Below, one piece after another: positions 42,617-50,892 of a stretch of DNA of 64,000 nucleotides. Positions within the stretch are counted from its first letter, which is position 1, and the number at the start of each line of letters is the position of its first letter. The translations under genes were made by a program, and so were the position numbers. Below the pieces are notes generated by a model. The model searched no databases. It was not told the origin of the DNA and saw only the letters and a list, made by a program, of their open reading frames with translations. The stretch comes from Pseudobutyrivibrio xylanivorans DSM 14809 (lineage in GTDB: Bacteria > Bacillota > Clostridia > Lachnospirales > Lachnospiraceae), in assembly GCF_900141825.1 (NCBI RefSeq), contig NZ_FQYQ01000001.1:310001-374000 (forward strand), given 5' to 3'.

Positions 42617-43672
42617 ATGTTTGTTTGGATTTGTTTAATAATATTGGTTGAGGTTCTTACATTTGGGTTTACAAATAAAAAACTGAAAGCTGCAGGTAAA
42701 AGAGGCATTAGAATTTTGGCAAATATAGGATTTATTCTTATTTTATTGGTTACACTGCGCTGTGCCCTCTTTCCACCTGTAGGGGAAATGCCTACCAATG
42801 GGCAGTATGAAATAACATCTAATGAATATTGGCTTGAGGAAGACAGGGTAGATCCTTATTTGGAAAGTGGAGACAAGAGAGTCCTTTGGGTAAGAGAATG
42901 GAAGCCAGTGGACTGTGATGAGGAGAAACCTGTAGTAATTGCTTCCCATGGTTCTTGTGGCTCTATTGATAATAACAGGTCGATGTACAGAGAGCTGGCA
43001 AGTAACGGATATACGGTATTGGCTGTAGCTCACTACGGTCAGTCGGCATCTTTTGTATTTGAAGATGGCAAAAGCACAGGCCCAAGTATGATTTTTATAA
43101 AGCAGATGACATCACTAGATCCTGAAAATAATCCAGAGGAAGCATTTGAGGTTTACAAGGAATGGATGGATATTCGTACCACTGACCTGAATACTGTCAT
43201 GGATGATTACAACAACAAAAATGGTAAAACTGAATTTGTTGCTATGGGGCATTCCCTTGGCGGAAGTGCAGCCTATGCTATGGCAAGAATCAGAAGTGAC
43301 GTGATAGGTGTTGTAGCTCTTGAGTCACCATTCATGTATGACATTGAAGGTGTTGAAAACGGTAAATACGTATTTAATCAGGAAGATTATAATGTGCCAC
43401 TTTTAAACATCTACTCAGACTCAGTCTACCCACATCTTTTTGAGGCTGATTTTTCCGAATATGCCAATAATAAATTATTTTTAGAGCGTTCGAACGAACA
43501 GTACACAACTATCCATTACGAGGGTGTGGGACACATGGGACTTTGCGACTTATCACGACAGTCACCAATCTTAGCAGCTATGTTTAGTGGTGGCTTCCAG
43601 AAAGTAAATGCCAGAATACAGCTGGATACTCTAAATAAAGATTGCCTGGAATGGATAGAAAACATTAGATAA
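42617..43672 (+). CDS. Membrane-anchored alpha/beta hydrolase
   Basis: The 351-residue protein has two N-terminal TM helices (about 2-17 and 31-52) and an extracellular alpha/beta-hydrolase domain. The nucleophile elbow is GHSLGGS, the oxyanion-side segment VIASHGSCGS and the catalytic His in GVGHMGLCD; a candidate acid is in LLNIYSDSVYP. It resembles PAF-acetylhydrolase/dienelactone hydrolase-like proteins. The ATG at 42617 has AAGGAG 6 bases upstream; an in-frame GTG lies one codon before. The substrate is unknown. Confidence 0.82.
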   Translation: MFVWICLIILVEVLTFGFTNKKLKAAGKRGIRILANIGFILILLVTLRCALFPPVGEMPTNGQYEITSNEYWLEEDRVDPYLESGDKRVLWVREWKPVDCDEEKPVVIASHGSCGSIDNNRSMYRELASNGYTVLAVAHYGQSASFVFEDGKSTGPSMIFIKQMTSLDPENNPEEAFEVYKEWMDIRTTDLNTVMDDYNNKNGKTEFVAMGHSLGGSAAYAMARIRSDVIGVVALESPFMYDIEGVENGKYVFNQEDYNVPLLNIYSDSVYPHLFEADFSEYANNKLFLERSNEQYTTIHYEGVGHMGLCDLSRQSPILAAMFSGGFQKVNARIQLDTLNKDCLEWIENIR

Positions 43673-43697
43673 TAAAATTTTGTGGAGAAGTAAACAA

Positions 43698-44387
43698 ATG
43701 AAAACAATTGGACTTATAGGTGGAATGAGTTGGGAAAGCACAATCCCATATTACAAGATAATCAATGAGTATGTTGGAAATGAGCTTGGTGGCTTACATA
43801 ATGCCAGAATCATTCTTTTCAGTGTAGAGTTTAGTGAGCTTGAGAATTACATGTCAGCAGGTGAATGGGATAAGATTGAAAAGATTCTTTCAGATGCAGC
43901 AGTAAAGCTTCAGGCTGCTGGTGCTGAAGTCATTCTTATTTGCACTAACACTATGCATAAGATGTTTTCAAGCATAAAAGAGAAAGTTAATGTTCCAATG
44001 ATTCACATAGCTGATGCCACAGGAGATCAGTTGGAGAAAGATGGCTTCAAAAAGGTGGCTCTCCTTGGAACAAAATATACAATGACAGAAGACTTCTATA
44101 AATCCAGATTAATAGATAGAGGTTTTGAAGTGCTGATTCCAAATGAGGAAGACATCGAAACTGTAAATGATGTTATTTTTGATGAGCTTTGCTGTGGAAT
44201 CATAAATGAAAAATCTAGAGATGCTTATTCTTTAATAATTGAAAAATTAAAGGCACAGGGAGCAGAAGCAGTCATTCTTGGATGTACAGAAATTGGAGGT
44301 CTCATCAGACAGGAAGATTCTGTCCTTCCAATCTTTGATACCACTGTAATTCATGCTGAGAGTGCTGCAAGATTTGCTGTGTCCTAG
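43698..44387 (+). CDS. Aspartate/glutamate racemase family protein
   Basis: The 229-residue enzyme has the opening IGLIGGMSWESTIPYYKIIN typical of the YgeA/aspartate racemase group and the two catalytic cysteines in ICTNTMHK and LGCTEIGGLI. It would interconvert L- and D-amino acids without a cofactor, perhaps for peptidoglycan or D-amino acid metabolism. The ATG at 43698 has GGAGAAG at normal distance. It starts 25 bases after the hydrolase gene. Confidence 0.9.
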   Translation: MKTIGLIGGMSWESTIPYYKIINEYVGNELGGLHNARIILFSVEFSELENYMSAGEWDKIEKILSDAAVKLQAAGAEVILICTNTMHKMFSSIKEKVNVPMIHIADATGDQLEKDGFKKVALLGTKYTMTEDFYKSRLIDRGFEVLIPNEEDIETVNDVIFDELCCGIINEKSRDAYSLIIEKLKAQGAEAVILGCTEIGGLIRQEDSVLPIFDTTVIHAESAARFAVS

Positions 44388-44412
44388 ACTTGAAATAAGA
44401 GGGAAATAAAAA

Positions 44413-45072
44413 ATGAATTACAAAATTATTGATAAAGAAAAATATTACAGACATGGTGTCTTTCGACATTTCATGGAGGACTGTAAGTGCTCAACATCAA
44501 TTACTGCAAAGATTGATGTGACTGAGCTTGTAAATTATTCAAAGCATACAGATACTAGATTCTACATTAATTTCTTGTATCTGTTATCAAAGGTTTTAAA
44601 CTCTAGAGACGATTATAAAATGGGATTTTTATGGGAAAGTGGAGACTTGATTTGCTATGAAACAGTGAATCCTATTCAGTACATTTTTCATGAGGATACA
44701 GAGACCTGTACACCGGTTTATACCACCTACTATGAAAACTATGAGACATTCTACGTAAATGCGATAAAAGATGTTGAAAACGCAAAGGAAACAAGAGAGT
44801 ATCAATTAGATATGATGAATCATCCAAATTGGTTTGATGCATCATACATTTCATGGCTTTCATATGATGCTTTACATGTTGAACTTTCAGATGGATATCC
44901 GCACTTTGCACCTATTATTAATTGGGGCAAGTACAGCCAGCAGGATGGAAGATTTATGATGCCACTGACAGTTAGGTTGAATCATGCTATTGCAGACGGT
45001 TATTTAGTTTCATTGGTATATAGACTTTTGGAGAAGGAAATAGCTTCTTTTTGCAGAGGTAATAAGGAATGA
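44413..45072 (+). CDS. Chloramphenicol acetyltransferase-like (CatA family) protein
   Basis: The 219-residue protein matches type-A CAT in length and order: RHGVFRHFMEDCKCSTSIT, FYINFLYLLSKVLNSRDDYKMGF, FASYISW-like FDASYISWLSYD, FAPIINWGKY and the catalytic motif LNHAIADGYL (HxxxDG; canonical CAT has HHAVCDG). Whether it acetylates chloramphenicol is unknown; many such genes in gut bacteria have other substrates. GAGGGA precedes the ATG. Its end overlaps the start of an acetyltransferase remnant by 4 bases. Confidence 0.85.
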   Translation: MNYKIIDKEKYYRHGVFRHFMEDCKCSTSITAKIDVTELVNYSKHTDTRFYINFLYLLSKVLNSRDDYKMGFLWESGDLICYETVNPIQYIFHEDTETCTPVYTTYYENYETFYVNAIKDVENAKETREYQLDMMNHPNWFDASYISWLSYDALHVELSDGYPHFAPIINWGKYSQQDGRFMMPLTVRLNHAIADGYLVSLVYRLLEKEIASFCRGNKE

Positions 45073-45260
45073 GAATAGAGACAGATAAAAACATAGGATA
45101 TGTGCAGTTGGTTCCAATTGGAGAAGATAAATTGGAGATTGGTTACCATGTTGCAAAACCATTTACCAGAAATGGATATGCTACTACCTACCAGAAGCAT
45201 ATTGGGATAGGTAGTAGGAAAAATTGGATTTTTTACTATCTGAAAAGCTTTTCTTCATGA
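45069..45260 (+). pseudogene. GNAT (RimJ/RimL-like) acetyltransferase remnant ending in hairpin array 3
   Basis: About 63 codons. The segment IGYVQLVPIGEDKLEIGYHVAKPFTRNGYATT is the acetyl-CoA-binding core of ribosomal-protein-type GNAT enzymes, read from about residue 9 to 40; normal members have about 160-180 residues with this core in the middle. The N-terminal third is missing, and after YATT the frame runs into the first repeat unit of array 3 (from 45181) and soon stops. It is therefore truncated on both sides, apparently by the CAT-like gene on one side and the repeat array on the other. Confidence 0.7.
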
Positions 45261-45420
45261 AGGTGGTAATTTTTGACTTATATATTACTACTTGTATTGA
45301 TTTTTCATTTTTAGGTAGTAAAAAGTTACTACCTGTATTCATTCCTCGTAGATAGGTAGTAAAAAATCTAAAAAAATGTACTACCTAATTCAATTAGTAG
45401 GTCACAGGTAGTAATTACAA
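45181..45420. repeat. Hairpin array 3: AGGTAGTA/TACTACCT units
   Basis: The hairpins are CTACTACCTA/TAGGTAGTAG (45181-45217), AGGTGGTAAT/ATTACTACTT (45261-45293), AGGTAGTAA/TTACTACCT (45313-45334) and TAGGTAGTA/TACTACCTA (45353-45387), plus further half-sites AATTAGTAGG and AGGTAGTAATT up to 45415 and GAGTAGGTAG at 45481. Spacing is irregular, unlike arrays 1 and 2. The rest of 45421-45540 holds only the ribosome site of the next gene. Confidence 0.85.
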
Positions 45421-45540
45421 AGGGGTTTGCCTAAAAAGAGGTCTAACTAAAGACTAAATATCGGAATTAAACTCTACTCTGAGTAGGTAGCCTTATCAGA
45501 TCCGCTGATTTATCCTTTAATCAGAGGAGGTAAAAAGATA

Positions 45541-46149
45541 ATGAACCAATATGTTACAGGAGCAGTTATTAAGGAACTGCGAGAAAAAAATAAGATTACC
45601 CAGAGTCAGTTAGCAGAAACTTTGGGAGTCAGTGATAAGGCTATTTCAAAGTGGGAGACTGGAAAAGGTTATCCTGACATAACATTGCTTGAACCCATAG
45701 CAGAAGTATTTCGTATTTCCGTTACAGAGCTTATTTCAGGAAGTACAGTCAGTAATGTGAATGTATCCGCAAATATGCTTAAGTCATTATTTTATGTATG
45801 TCCGGTTTGTGGAAATGTGATTCATAGCATGGGACAATCTGTTATCACCTGCCATGGAGTAACACTTCAACCGGAGGATGCAGATAAGCCTGATGAAAAT
45901 CATAAGATTTCAGTTGAGCGAGTTGAAGATGAATACTTTGTTCACATCGAGCATGAAATGACAAAGAATCATTACATTTCATTTATTGCAGCAGTATCTT
46001 CAGATGGAATCCAGATGATTAAGCTTTATCCAGAAGGTAATCCTGAGGTTAGATTTAAGATAGCTGGGGTTAAAAAGATAATATTCTACTGTAACAAGGA
46101 CGGGCTATTCCAGAAAGATTTGATTTCGTCCCCCAAAAACAGGGAATAG
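45541..46149 (+). CDS. Xre-family regulator fused to a desulfoferrodoxin-like domain
   Basis: The 202-residue protein has an HTH_3 domain (ITQSQLAETLGVSDKAISKWETGKG, about 19-43), then a desulforedoxin-like knuckle (YVCPVCGNVIHS, ITCHG) and a superoxide-reductase-like beta domain (HEMTKNHYISFI, YCNKDGLF). True superoxide reductases have CNxHGLW at the last position; here the iron-ligand His is Asp. The protein therefore looks like a DNA-binding sensor with an altered iron or redox site rather than a full enzyme. GAGGAGG precedes the ATG. Confidence 0.85.
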   Translation: MNQYVTGAVIKELREKNKITQSQLAETLGVSDKAISKWETGKGYPDITLLEPIAEVFRISVTELISGSTVSNVNVSANMLKSLFYVCPVCGNVIHSMGQSVITCHGVTLQPEDADKPDENHKISVERVEDEYFVHIEHEMTKNHYISFIAAVSSDGIQMIKLYPEGNPEVRFKIAGVKKIIFYCNKDGLFQKDLISSPKNRE

Positions 46150-46196
46150 ATACTATTTCAATGTAACATAAAACAATTTTAGCAAGGAGCGGAGTT

Positions 46197-46703
46197 ATGA
46201 TTGTGATAGTTAATACTACAGATAACAAAGAAATATCAGCGCTGATACAGACTGATTTAGAAGAGAAAAAAGTGGAGTATAAGATTTTTGAGGCTGACAC
46301 TATGAACATTAGCCCTTGTTTGGGTTGCAACTATTGTTGGCTTAAAACTCCAGGAAATTGCATGATTAATGATGATTATGAGCAGATTGTAAAGTTGTTG
46401 GCAAAGGGAGGTCAAATGTGGGTAATATCTGATACAGCACTGGGATTTATTAATCATAAGGGAAAAAATATTTATGACAGATTGATGCCAATAGTTACCA
46501 TGAATCTTGAGTTCAGAGATAAGTTGATGCGCCATATTATGAGATATGATACAAGACCGGATGTAGGTGTTATTTTCCAAGGGGAAGCAGATAAGGAGTT
46601 CCTGGATACCTGGAATAAAAAGGTAGCATCAAATATGAATAGTGAGCCACTTGGCGTATATGAGGTTAATGAAATTAGGGAGGCAATAGCATGCATGCAG
46701 TAA
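46197..46703 (+). CDS. Flavodoxin-like / NADPH-dependent FMN reductase family protein
   Basis: The 168-residue protein has a flavodoxin-type fold start (MIVIVNTTDNKEISALI) and the motif SPCLGCNYCWLKTPGNCMINDD, the Cys-rich loop common to clostridial multimeric flavodoxin WrbA-like reductases. It probably binds FMN and passes electrons in redox stress responses. AAGGAG precedes the ATG. Its last 13 bases overlap the next flavoprotein gene. The Xre-desulfoferrodoxin gene upstream may control both. Confidence 0.75.
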   Translation: MIVIVNTTDNKEISALIQTDLEEKKVEYKIFEADTMNISPCLGCNYCWLKTPGNCMINDDYEQIVKLLAKGGQMWVISDTALGFINHKGKNIYDRLMPIVTMNLEFRDKLMRHIMRYDTRPDVGVIFQGEADKEFLDTWNKKVASNMNSEPLGVYEVNEIREAIACMQ

Positions 46704-47341
46704 TTATAAATGGCAGTCCTAGAATTCAAAAGAATAGCAATACTGATAAGATATTACAAAAATTCACAGCAGGTTTCTGTAAAGCAGGAAATACATTTGA
46801 ATTGTATTCATTATCCGATAGAAATATTTGGGATGATGCAAGATTAGCTTTTGATAATAATGATAACATTATTTTTGCATTACCTTTATTTGTAGAGTGT
46901 GTACCTGGCTTGATGTTGGAGTTTTTAGAAACATTATCTTCTAAGAATTCAGATACAAAATTATCTTTTATACTTCAAAGCGGTTTCGCAGAAGGAGCTC
47001 AGCTTAGAGTAGGAGAAAAATATTTGGAGATTCTTACAGAAAAACTGAACTGTACATACGGAGGAACCCTCACAAAGGGAAACAATTTTGGTATCCGTGT
47101 ATTTGAGGGAGCTGAAAGAGATAGAATCACAGAGCCATACAAAGAAATGGGTGAGTTATTTGCTGAAGAAGGTGATTTCTTCGACGAGAAATTCAAGACC
47201 TTTACCGGACCTGAAATGTATCCACTACCACTTCGATTATTCATAGACCTCTTGTTTAAAACAAGTGCTAAAAAGGCATATCAGAAAATAGCACAACAGT
47301 GGGGCTGTGATAAACCATTGGAATATCAGCCTTATGCATAA
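46691..47341 (+). CDS. NAD(P)H-dependent flavin oxidoreductase-like protein
   Basis: The 216-residue protein starts HAVIINGSPRIQKNSNTDKILQKF, the FMN phosphate-binding loop of flavodoxin-like reductases, and continues IIFALPLFVECVPGLMLEFLETL. The Cys-rich loop of its neighbour is absent. The overlap with the preceding gene indicates translational coupling, so the two may form a pair of related flavoproteins from an old duplication. Substrate unknown. Confidence 0.75.
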   Translation: MHAVIINGSPRIQKNSNTDKILQKFTAGFCKAGNTFELYSLSDRNIWDDARLAFDNNDNIIFALPLFVECVPGLMLEFLETLSSKNSDTKLSFILQSGFAEGAQLRVGEKYLEILTEKLNCTYGGTLTKGNNFGIRVFEGAERDRITEPYKEMGELFAEEGDFFDEKFKTFTGPEMYPLPLRLFIDLLFKTSAKKAYQKIAQQWGCDKPLEYQPYA

Positions 47342-47435
47342 AAATATTACATTTTCAGCAGTAGTGTTTAATGCTATCATTGGGGTATATGTTTTGCTAG
47401 AAAAATTTGATGAAGATAGGAGAATTTTTATAGGT

Positions 47436-48275
47436 ATGCGAGTAAATGATAGCTGTGCAAAGTGTATGTATGACCGACAATGTGCTAAAACTGACAATAA
47501 GGAGTATCTTTCTGAGATAAAAAAGCTCCTTGATAATAGACCAGAGGATATAACTAGCGCTGAGCTCAATATGGAGTTTAATAGACTTCATGAGAAATAT
47601 ATTGGAGAGCTGCCAGATTTTAAAGATGAAAAGAAGCAGTTTAATGATTTGGTTCTATCTATGGAATCGGATTTACGTAAAGAAATAGAGGCAAGTGAAG
47701 ATCCTCTTGCAACATCTATTATTATGGCAAGAATCGGGAATTATATCGATTTTCCTGTACTTGATAATGTGGATCCTGATGAGTTCCTGCAGCTGTTTGA
47801 TAATACGCAAATACGAAATGATGAAATAGATGTCTATCATTCATTTTGTAAGCAATGTGCCGAGGCAAAGAGCTTTTTACTTCTCACAGATAATTGCGGT
47901 GAGATAGTATTGGATAAGCTGATGTTGGAGCAGCTGAAAAAACGATTCCCCAATATGGAATTAACTGTAATGGTTAGAGGCGAAGATGTTTCAAATGATG
48001 CTACCATGGAAGATGCCACTTATGTTGGTATAGATAAGGTTGCAAAGGTAATTACGAATGGAAGAAAAATGGCAGGAACAGTGTATGAACTTGTTTCTGA
48101 TGAGGCAAGGGAAGCAATTGATAATGCAGATGTAATATTATCAAAGGGGCAGGCTAACTTTGAGTCATTTTCGGGTGATGGCCGTCATGCCTTCTATACA
48201 TTTTTATGTAAGTGCCAGTTATTTATAAATAGATTTCAAGTGCCTAAATTTACAGGAATGCTTGTGGAAGAATAA
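47436..48275 (+). CDS. DUF89 / ARMT1-like metal-dependent phosphatase
   Basis: The roughly 279-residue protein has N-terminal CAKCMYDRQC, then DFPVLDN, LLLTDNCGEIVLDKLM (metal-binding DN), RGEDVSNDATMEDA, SKGQANFESFSG and CKCQ. Members are damage-control phosphatases that remove phosphate from side-product sugar phosphates. The start at 47436 (MRVNDSCAKC) fits the family's usual beginning. AGGAG lies 14 bases upstream, which is long; the frame is open back to 47307, but that segment overlaps the previous gene and looks non-coding. Confidence 0.85.
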   Translation: MRVNDSCAKCMYDRQCAKTDNKEYLSEIKKLLDNRPEDITSAELNMEFNRLHEKYIGELPDFKDEKKQFNDLVLSMESDLRKEIEASEDPLATSIIMARIGNYIDFPVLDNVDPDEFLQLFDNTQIRNDEIDVYHSFCKQCAEAKSFLLLTDNCGEIVLDKLMLEQLKKRFPNMELTVMVRGEDVSNDATMEDATYVGIDKVAKVITNGRKMAGTVYELVSDEAREAIDNADVILSKGQANFESFSGDGRHAFYTFLCKCQLFINRFQVPKFTGMLVEE

Positions 48276-48295
48276 AACAAACATAGGAGAATAAA

Positions 48296-48541
48296 ATGCA
48301 AGAATTAGTATTACACAGAGTGTATAAGCACTTTAAAGGTGATTATTATTTAGTGGAAGATGTTGCCCGCGATTCTGAAACACAGGAAGAAATGGTTGTA
48401 TATCGCAAGCTTTATGATGATGGCTCTCTATGGGTCAGACCTAAGGAGATGTTTCTATCTGAAGTAGATCACGAAAAGTATCCTGAAGTGAAACAGAAGT
48501 ATAGATTTGAACTTCAGGAAATTGCAAGCAAAAAGCATTAG
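48296..48541 (+). CDS. DUF1653-family protein
   Basis: The 81-residue protein has the DUF1653 pattern [32 protein letters not shown] and LWVRPKEMF. The function of the family is unknown; members are small beta-rich domains often encoded alone. AGGAG precedes the ATG and it follows the DUF89 gene by 20 bases. Confidence 0.9.
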   Translation: MQELVLHRVYKHFKGDYYLVEDVARDSETQEEMVVYRKLYDDGSLWVRPKEMFLSEVDHEKYPEVKQKYRFELQEIASKKH

Positions 48542-48661
48542 GCAAATTTATATCATTCATATATAAATGATAAAAAAGGTTTCTAATCCGACAGTTTGAG
48601 TTTTTTATTGATATCATACCAAAGTCGGTTATTGGTTTATAGAGTATGAAAAAGAGCTTGA

Positions 48662-49948
48662 TTAAGACTGTAGCTTTTTCAGGTATTCCTTATTAACATA
48701 CATCTTTTCATCAGCAGATTTGAAGACAGGTGCAACACTACCTTCATTGTCATAGCGGGACATACCACAGGCTATAACAATGCCGCCTTTCTTTACTGCT
48801 TCCAGATTGGATTCGGTGAAATAATTTAATAATTCATCAATGTGCTCATAGTCCTCCCCTTGGGAGATGGCAATGAATTCATCACCGCCAATGCGGAAAA
48901 CAGGACTATGTTTAAATTTGGTGCATATAATTTTACATGCTTCACAAATATAATTATCTCCAGCCTGATGGCCTAATGTGTCATTTATGGTTTTAAGATT
49001 ATTGACATCGAATATCGTAATTGCGAATTGAACCCATCCTTTTTCAGAAATTGATTTATTTAGCTTGCTTTCAAATTCAACATAGGCAGCCTTATTTCTA
49101 ATTCCAGTCAGAGCATCTATGTTGGCTCTGTTCTGTGCATTTTCAAGTTTTCTGTTATATTCTTCCTTAATTGTCATTGCGTCGGTAATATCCTGACATA
49201 AACCAAGCAGGCAGATTCTTCCAGAAGCATCCATGAATTTAAGTTTTGTAGTCTGGAAGCGACGCATATTTCCCTCAGCATCAGGAACATCTTCGAAAAA
49301 TATATAAGGCTTATCCATGGACATGGCTTTTTTATCATCATCTACAAAATGTTGAGCGGTATTTCTATCAAATATTTCAAAGTCGGTAAGTCCACATACA
49401 TCTTCCGGTGTTTCTTTAACTGCATAGTCTGCAAAGGCCTGGTTGCAGGCAATGTATTTTCCCGTACTAACATCCTTTGAAAAAGTCATGGCAGGCATAT
49501 TTGAAAGAAGTGATGAGACAGACTCCTGCAAATCCATAATCTTTTGAGTAACCTGATCTCCAGCTTCTGTATACCATACATGAACAAGATGTACGTCGTT
49601 ACCCATATCAACACATTTCCCAATTGCATGCATAACTTTATAGTTAGCAGAGGAATCTGTTCCCGCTGTACGTGAACGGTAAATTATGTCATAGGTGCCA
49701 CTATTCATCAATGAACGATATGCTTCAGAGTCAATTCTGGAAACATCTGCAGGGTCGATATTATGGTAGACATTTTTGCGCAAAGCATCATAGGCTTGAG
49801 ATTGATTCTCAAACCCAAAGGTTTTGCAATATCCGTCAGAGAGTACCAAGACGACAACCTTATCTTCTATAAATTGATAAATTGCCAGTGCATGAGGTAA
49901 TCTCTCATAAGCATTTTGGATTTCATCGCTGAATTTAAATATTTCCAT
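48662..49948 (-). CDS. PAS-GGDEF diguanylate cyclase
   Basis: The 428-residue soluble protein has two PAS-like regions (about 1-130 and 145-265) and a GGDEF domain (about 270-428). The catalytic motif is intact (FRIGGDEFIAI), with IFDVNNLKTINDTLGHQAGD upstream as expected. No RxxD inhibitory site stands before the motif. It should make cyclic di-GMP in response to an internal signal. It is the only c-di-GMP gene in the window and is transcribed against its neighbours. Confidence 0.92.
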   Translation of the reverse strand: MEIFKFSDEIQNAYERLPHALAIYQFIEDKVVVLVLSDGYCKTFGFENQSQAYDALRKNVYHNIDPADVSRIDSEAYRSLMNSGTYDIIYRSRTAGTDSSANYKVMHAIGKCVDMGNDVHLVHVWYTEAGDQVTQKIMDLQESVSSLLSNMPAMTFSKDVSTGKYIACNQAFADYAVKETPEDVCGLTDFEIFDRNTAQHFVDDDKKAMSMDKPYIFFEDVPDAEGNMRRFQTTKLKFMDASGRICLLGLCQDITDAMTIKEEYNRKLENAQNRANIDALTGIRNKAAYVEFESKLNKSISEKGWVQFAITIFDVNNLKTINDTLGHQAGDNYICEACKIICTKFKHSPVFRIGGDEFIAISQGEDYEHIDELLNYFTESNLEAVKKGGIVIACGMSRYDNEGSVAPVFKSADEKMYVNKEYLKKLQS

Positions 49949-50108
49949 ATTACCCCCACATCATGAGTAATTTTACAACACAAAATTAAATTTTTTGTGA
50001 AGATAAAAAATTCACACTTTTAATTTTCAGTGTATGATATAATAACTTTGCTAGAAAGAATTTTGTACATGGGGTTATTAATTCGGCGTTAATAAAAAGG
50101 GGGTTACT

Positions 50109-50753
50109 ATGCTAAAAGAGTATACTAAGATTCCTGCACCACTTAATTCAGAAGTTGCACTGAAGATTATTCCTGGTCACTTCGCTACCAACCACTCGCA
50201 CATCACTAATTATATGGAGATTGGTACAATGAAGACCAGATGCAACGAGGCACAGGGTGTTGCCCAGCTTCTTGCCATGCATTATTCAGTACAGACTCCC
50301 GTTGACACAATCGTATGTGCCGATGACATGGAGGTTGTTGGAACATTTTTAGCTATGGAACTTACAAAAGCCGGTGTTGCAAACTACAATCAGCACAAGA
50401 CTATTTACGTAACATCACCAGAGCTTACCTCAACAGGACAGAGTATTTTCCGTGATAATATGCAGTTAACTGTACGTGATAAAAATGTACTCCTACTTTT
50501 TGGTTCATTAAGTACAGGACGTACTGTAGAAAGTCTTGCAGAATGCGTTAAGTATTATGGAGCAAAGATAAGTGGCGCCTGTGCTATTTTCTCTGCTGTA
50601 CGACAGGTTGCTGGTATTGATATTACAGCTGTGTTCCATGAAGAGGATATTCCAAATTACGCATCATATCCACTTCATGACTGCCCACTTTGCAAGCAGG
50701 GAGTACCAATTGATGCCATTGTAAATTCATTTGGATATTCGGAATTACGATAA
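50109..50753 (+). CDS. Phosphoribosyltransferase-like protein
   Basis: The 214-residue protein resembles orotate/adenine phosphoribosyltransferases: TIVCADDMEVVGTFLAMEL and a PRPP-loop-like VLLLFGSLSTGRTVESLAECV. The usual acidic DD before the loop is replaced by hydrophobic residues plus FG, so PRPP binding or catalysis may be altered. A C-terminal CPLC pair might bind metal. AAAGGGGG precedes the ATG. It is a single gene closed by a terminator. Confidence 0.7.
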   Translation: MLKEYTKIPAPLNSEVALKIIPGHFATNHSHITNYMEIGTMKTRCNEAQGVAQLLAMHYSVQTPVDTIVCADDMEVVGTFLAMELTKAGVANYNQHKTIYVTSPELTSTGQSIFRDNMQLTVRDKNVLLLFGSLSTGRTVESLAECVKYYGAKISGACAIFSAVRQVAGIDITAVFHEEDIPNYASYPLHDCPLCKQGVPIDAIVNSFGYSELR

Positions 50754-50757
50754 TGTG

Positions 50758-50788
50758 AGCCACCTCATTTGAGGTGGCTTATTTTTTT
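50758..50788 (+). terminator. Terminator after the phosphoribosyltransferase-like gene
   Basis: AGCCACCTC (50758-50766) pairs with GAGGTGGCT (50771-50779), then TATTTTTTT. Confidence 0.9.
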
Positions 50789-50794
50789 AAGTTC

Positions 50795-50852
50795 ACAAAT
50801 CTGACATTAAATCATGAATTTGATAACTTTTTTTACAGGTGGGGCGTATAAT
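50795..50852 (+). promoter_or_regulatory. GH94 promoter with AraC-type half-sites
   Basis: ATGAATTTGATA (50814-50825) stands 33 bases (start to start) before TATAAT (50847-50852). A weaker copy, ACAAATCTGACA, lies 19 bases upstream (50795-50806). There is no good -35, as expected for an activated promoter. The same 12-mer at the same distance from a -10 occurs before the ABC operon at 54468. Confidence 0.6.
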
Positions 50853-50892
50853 ACGACACATCATAAGAAAACAATTTTGTGAGGAGTATGAT

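Noticed and set aside
47307-47435. N-terminal extension of the DUF89 protein
   Set aside because: It overlaps the previous gene and encodes an untypical hydrophobic stretch; the family begins at the CAKC motif region, so the ATG at 47436 is preferred.
49995-50017. TTGTGAA and TTCACAC inverted pair resembling a Rex (NADH sensor) site
   Set aside because: The spacer is 9 bases, whereas Rex sites have about 4, and the downstream gene is not a typical Rex target.
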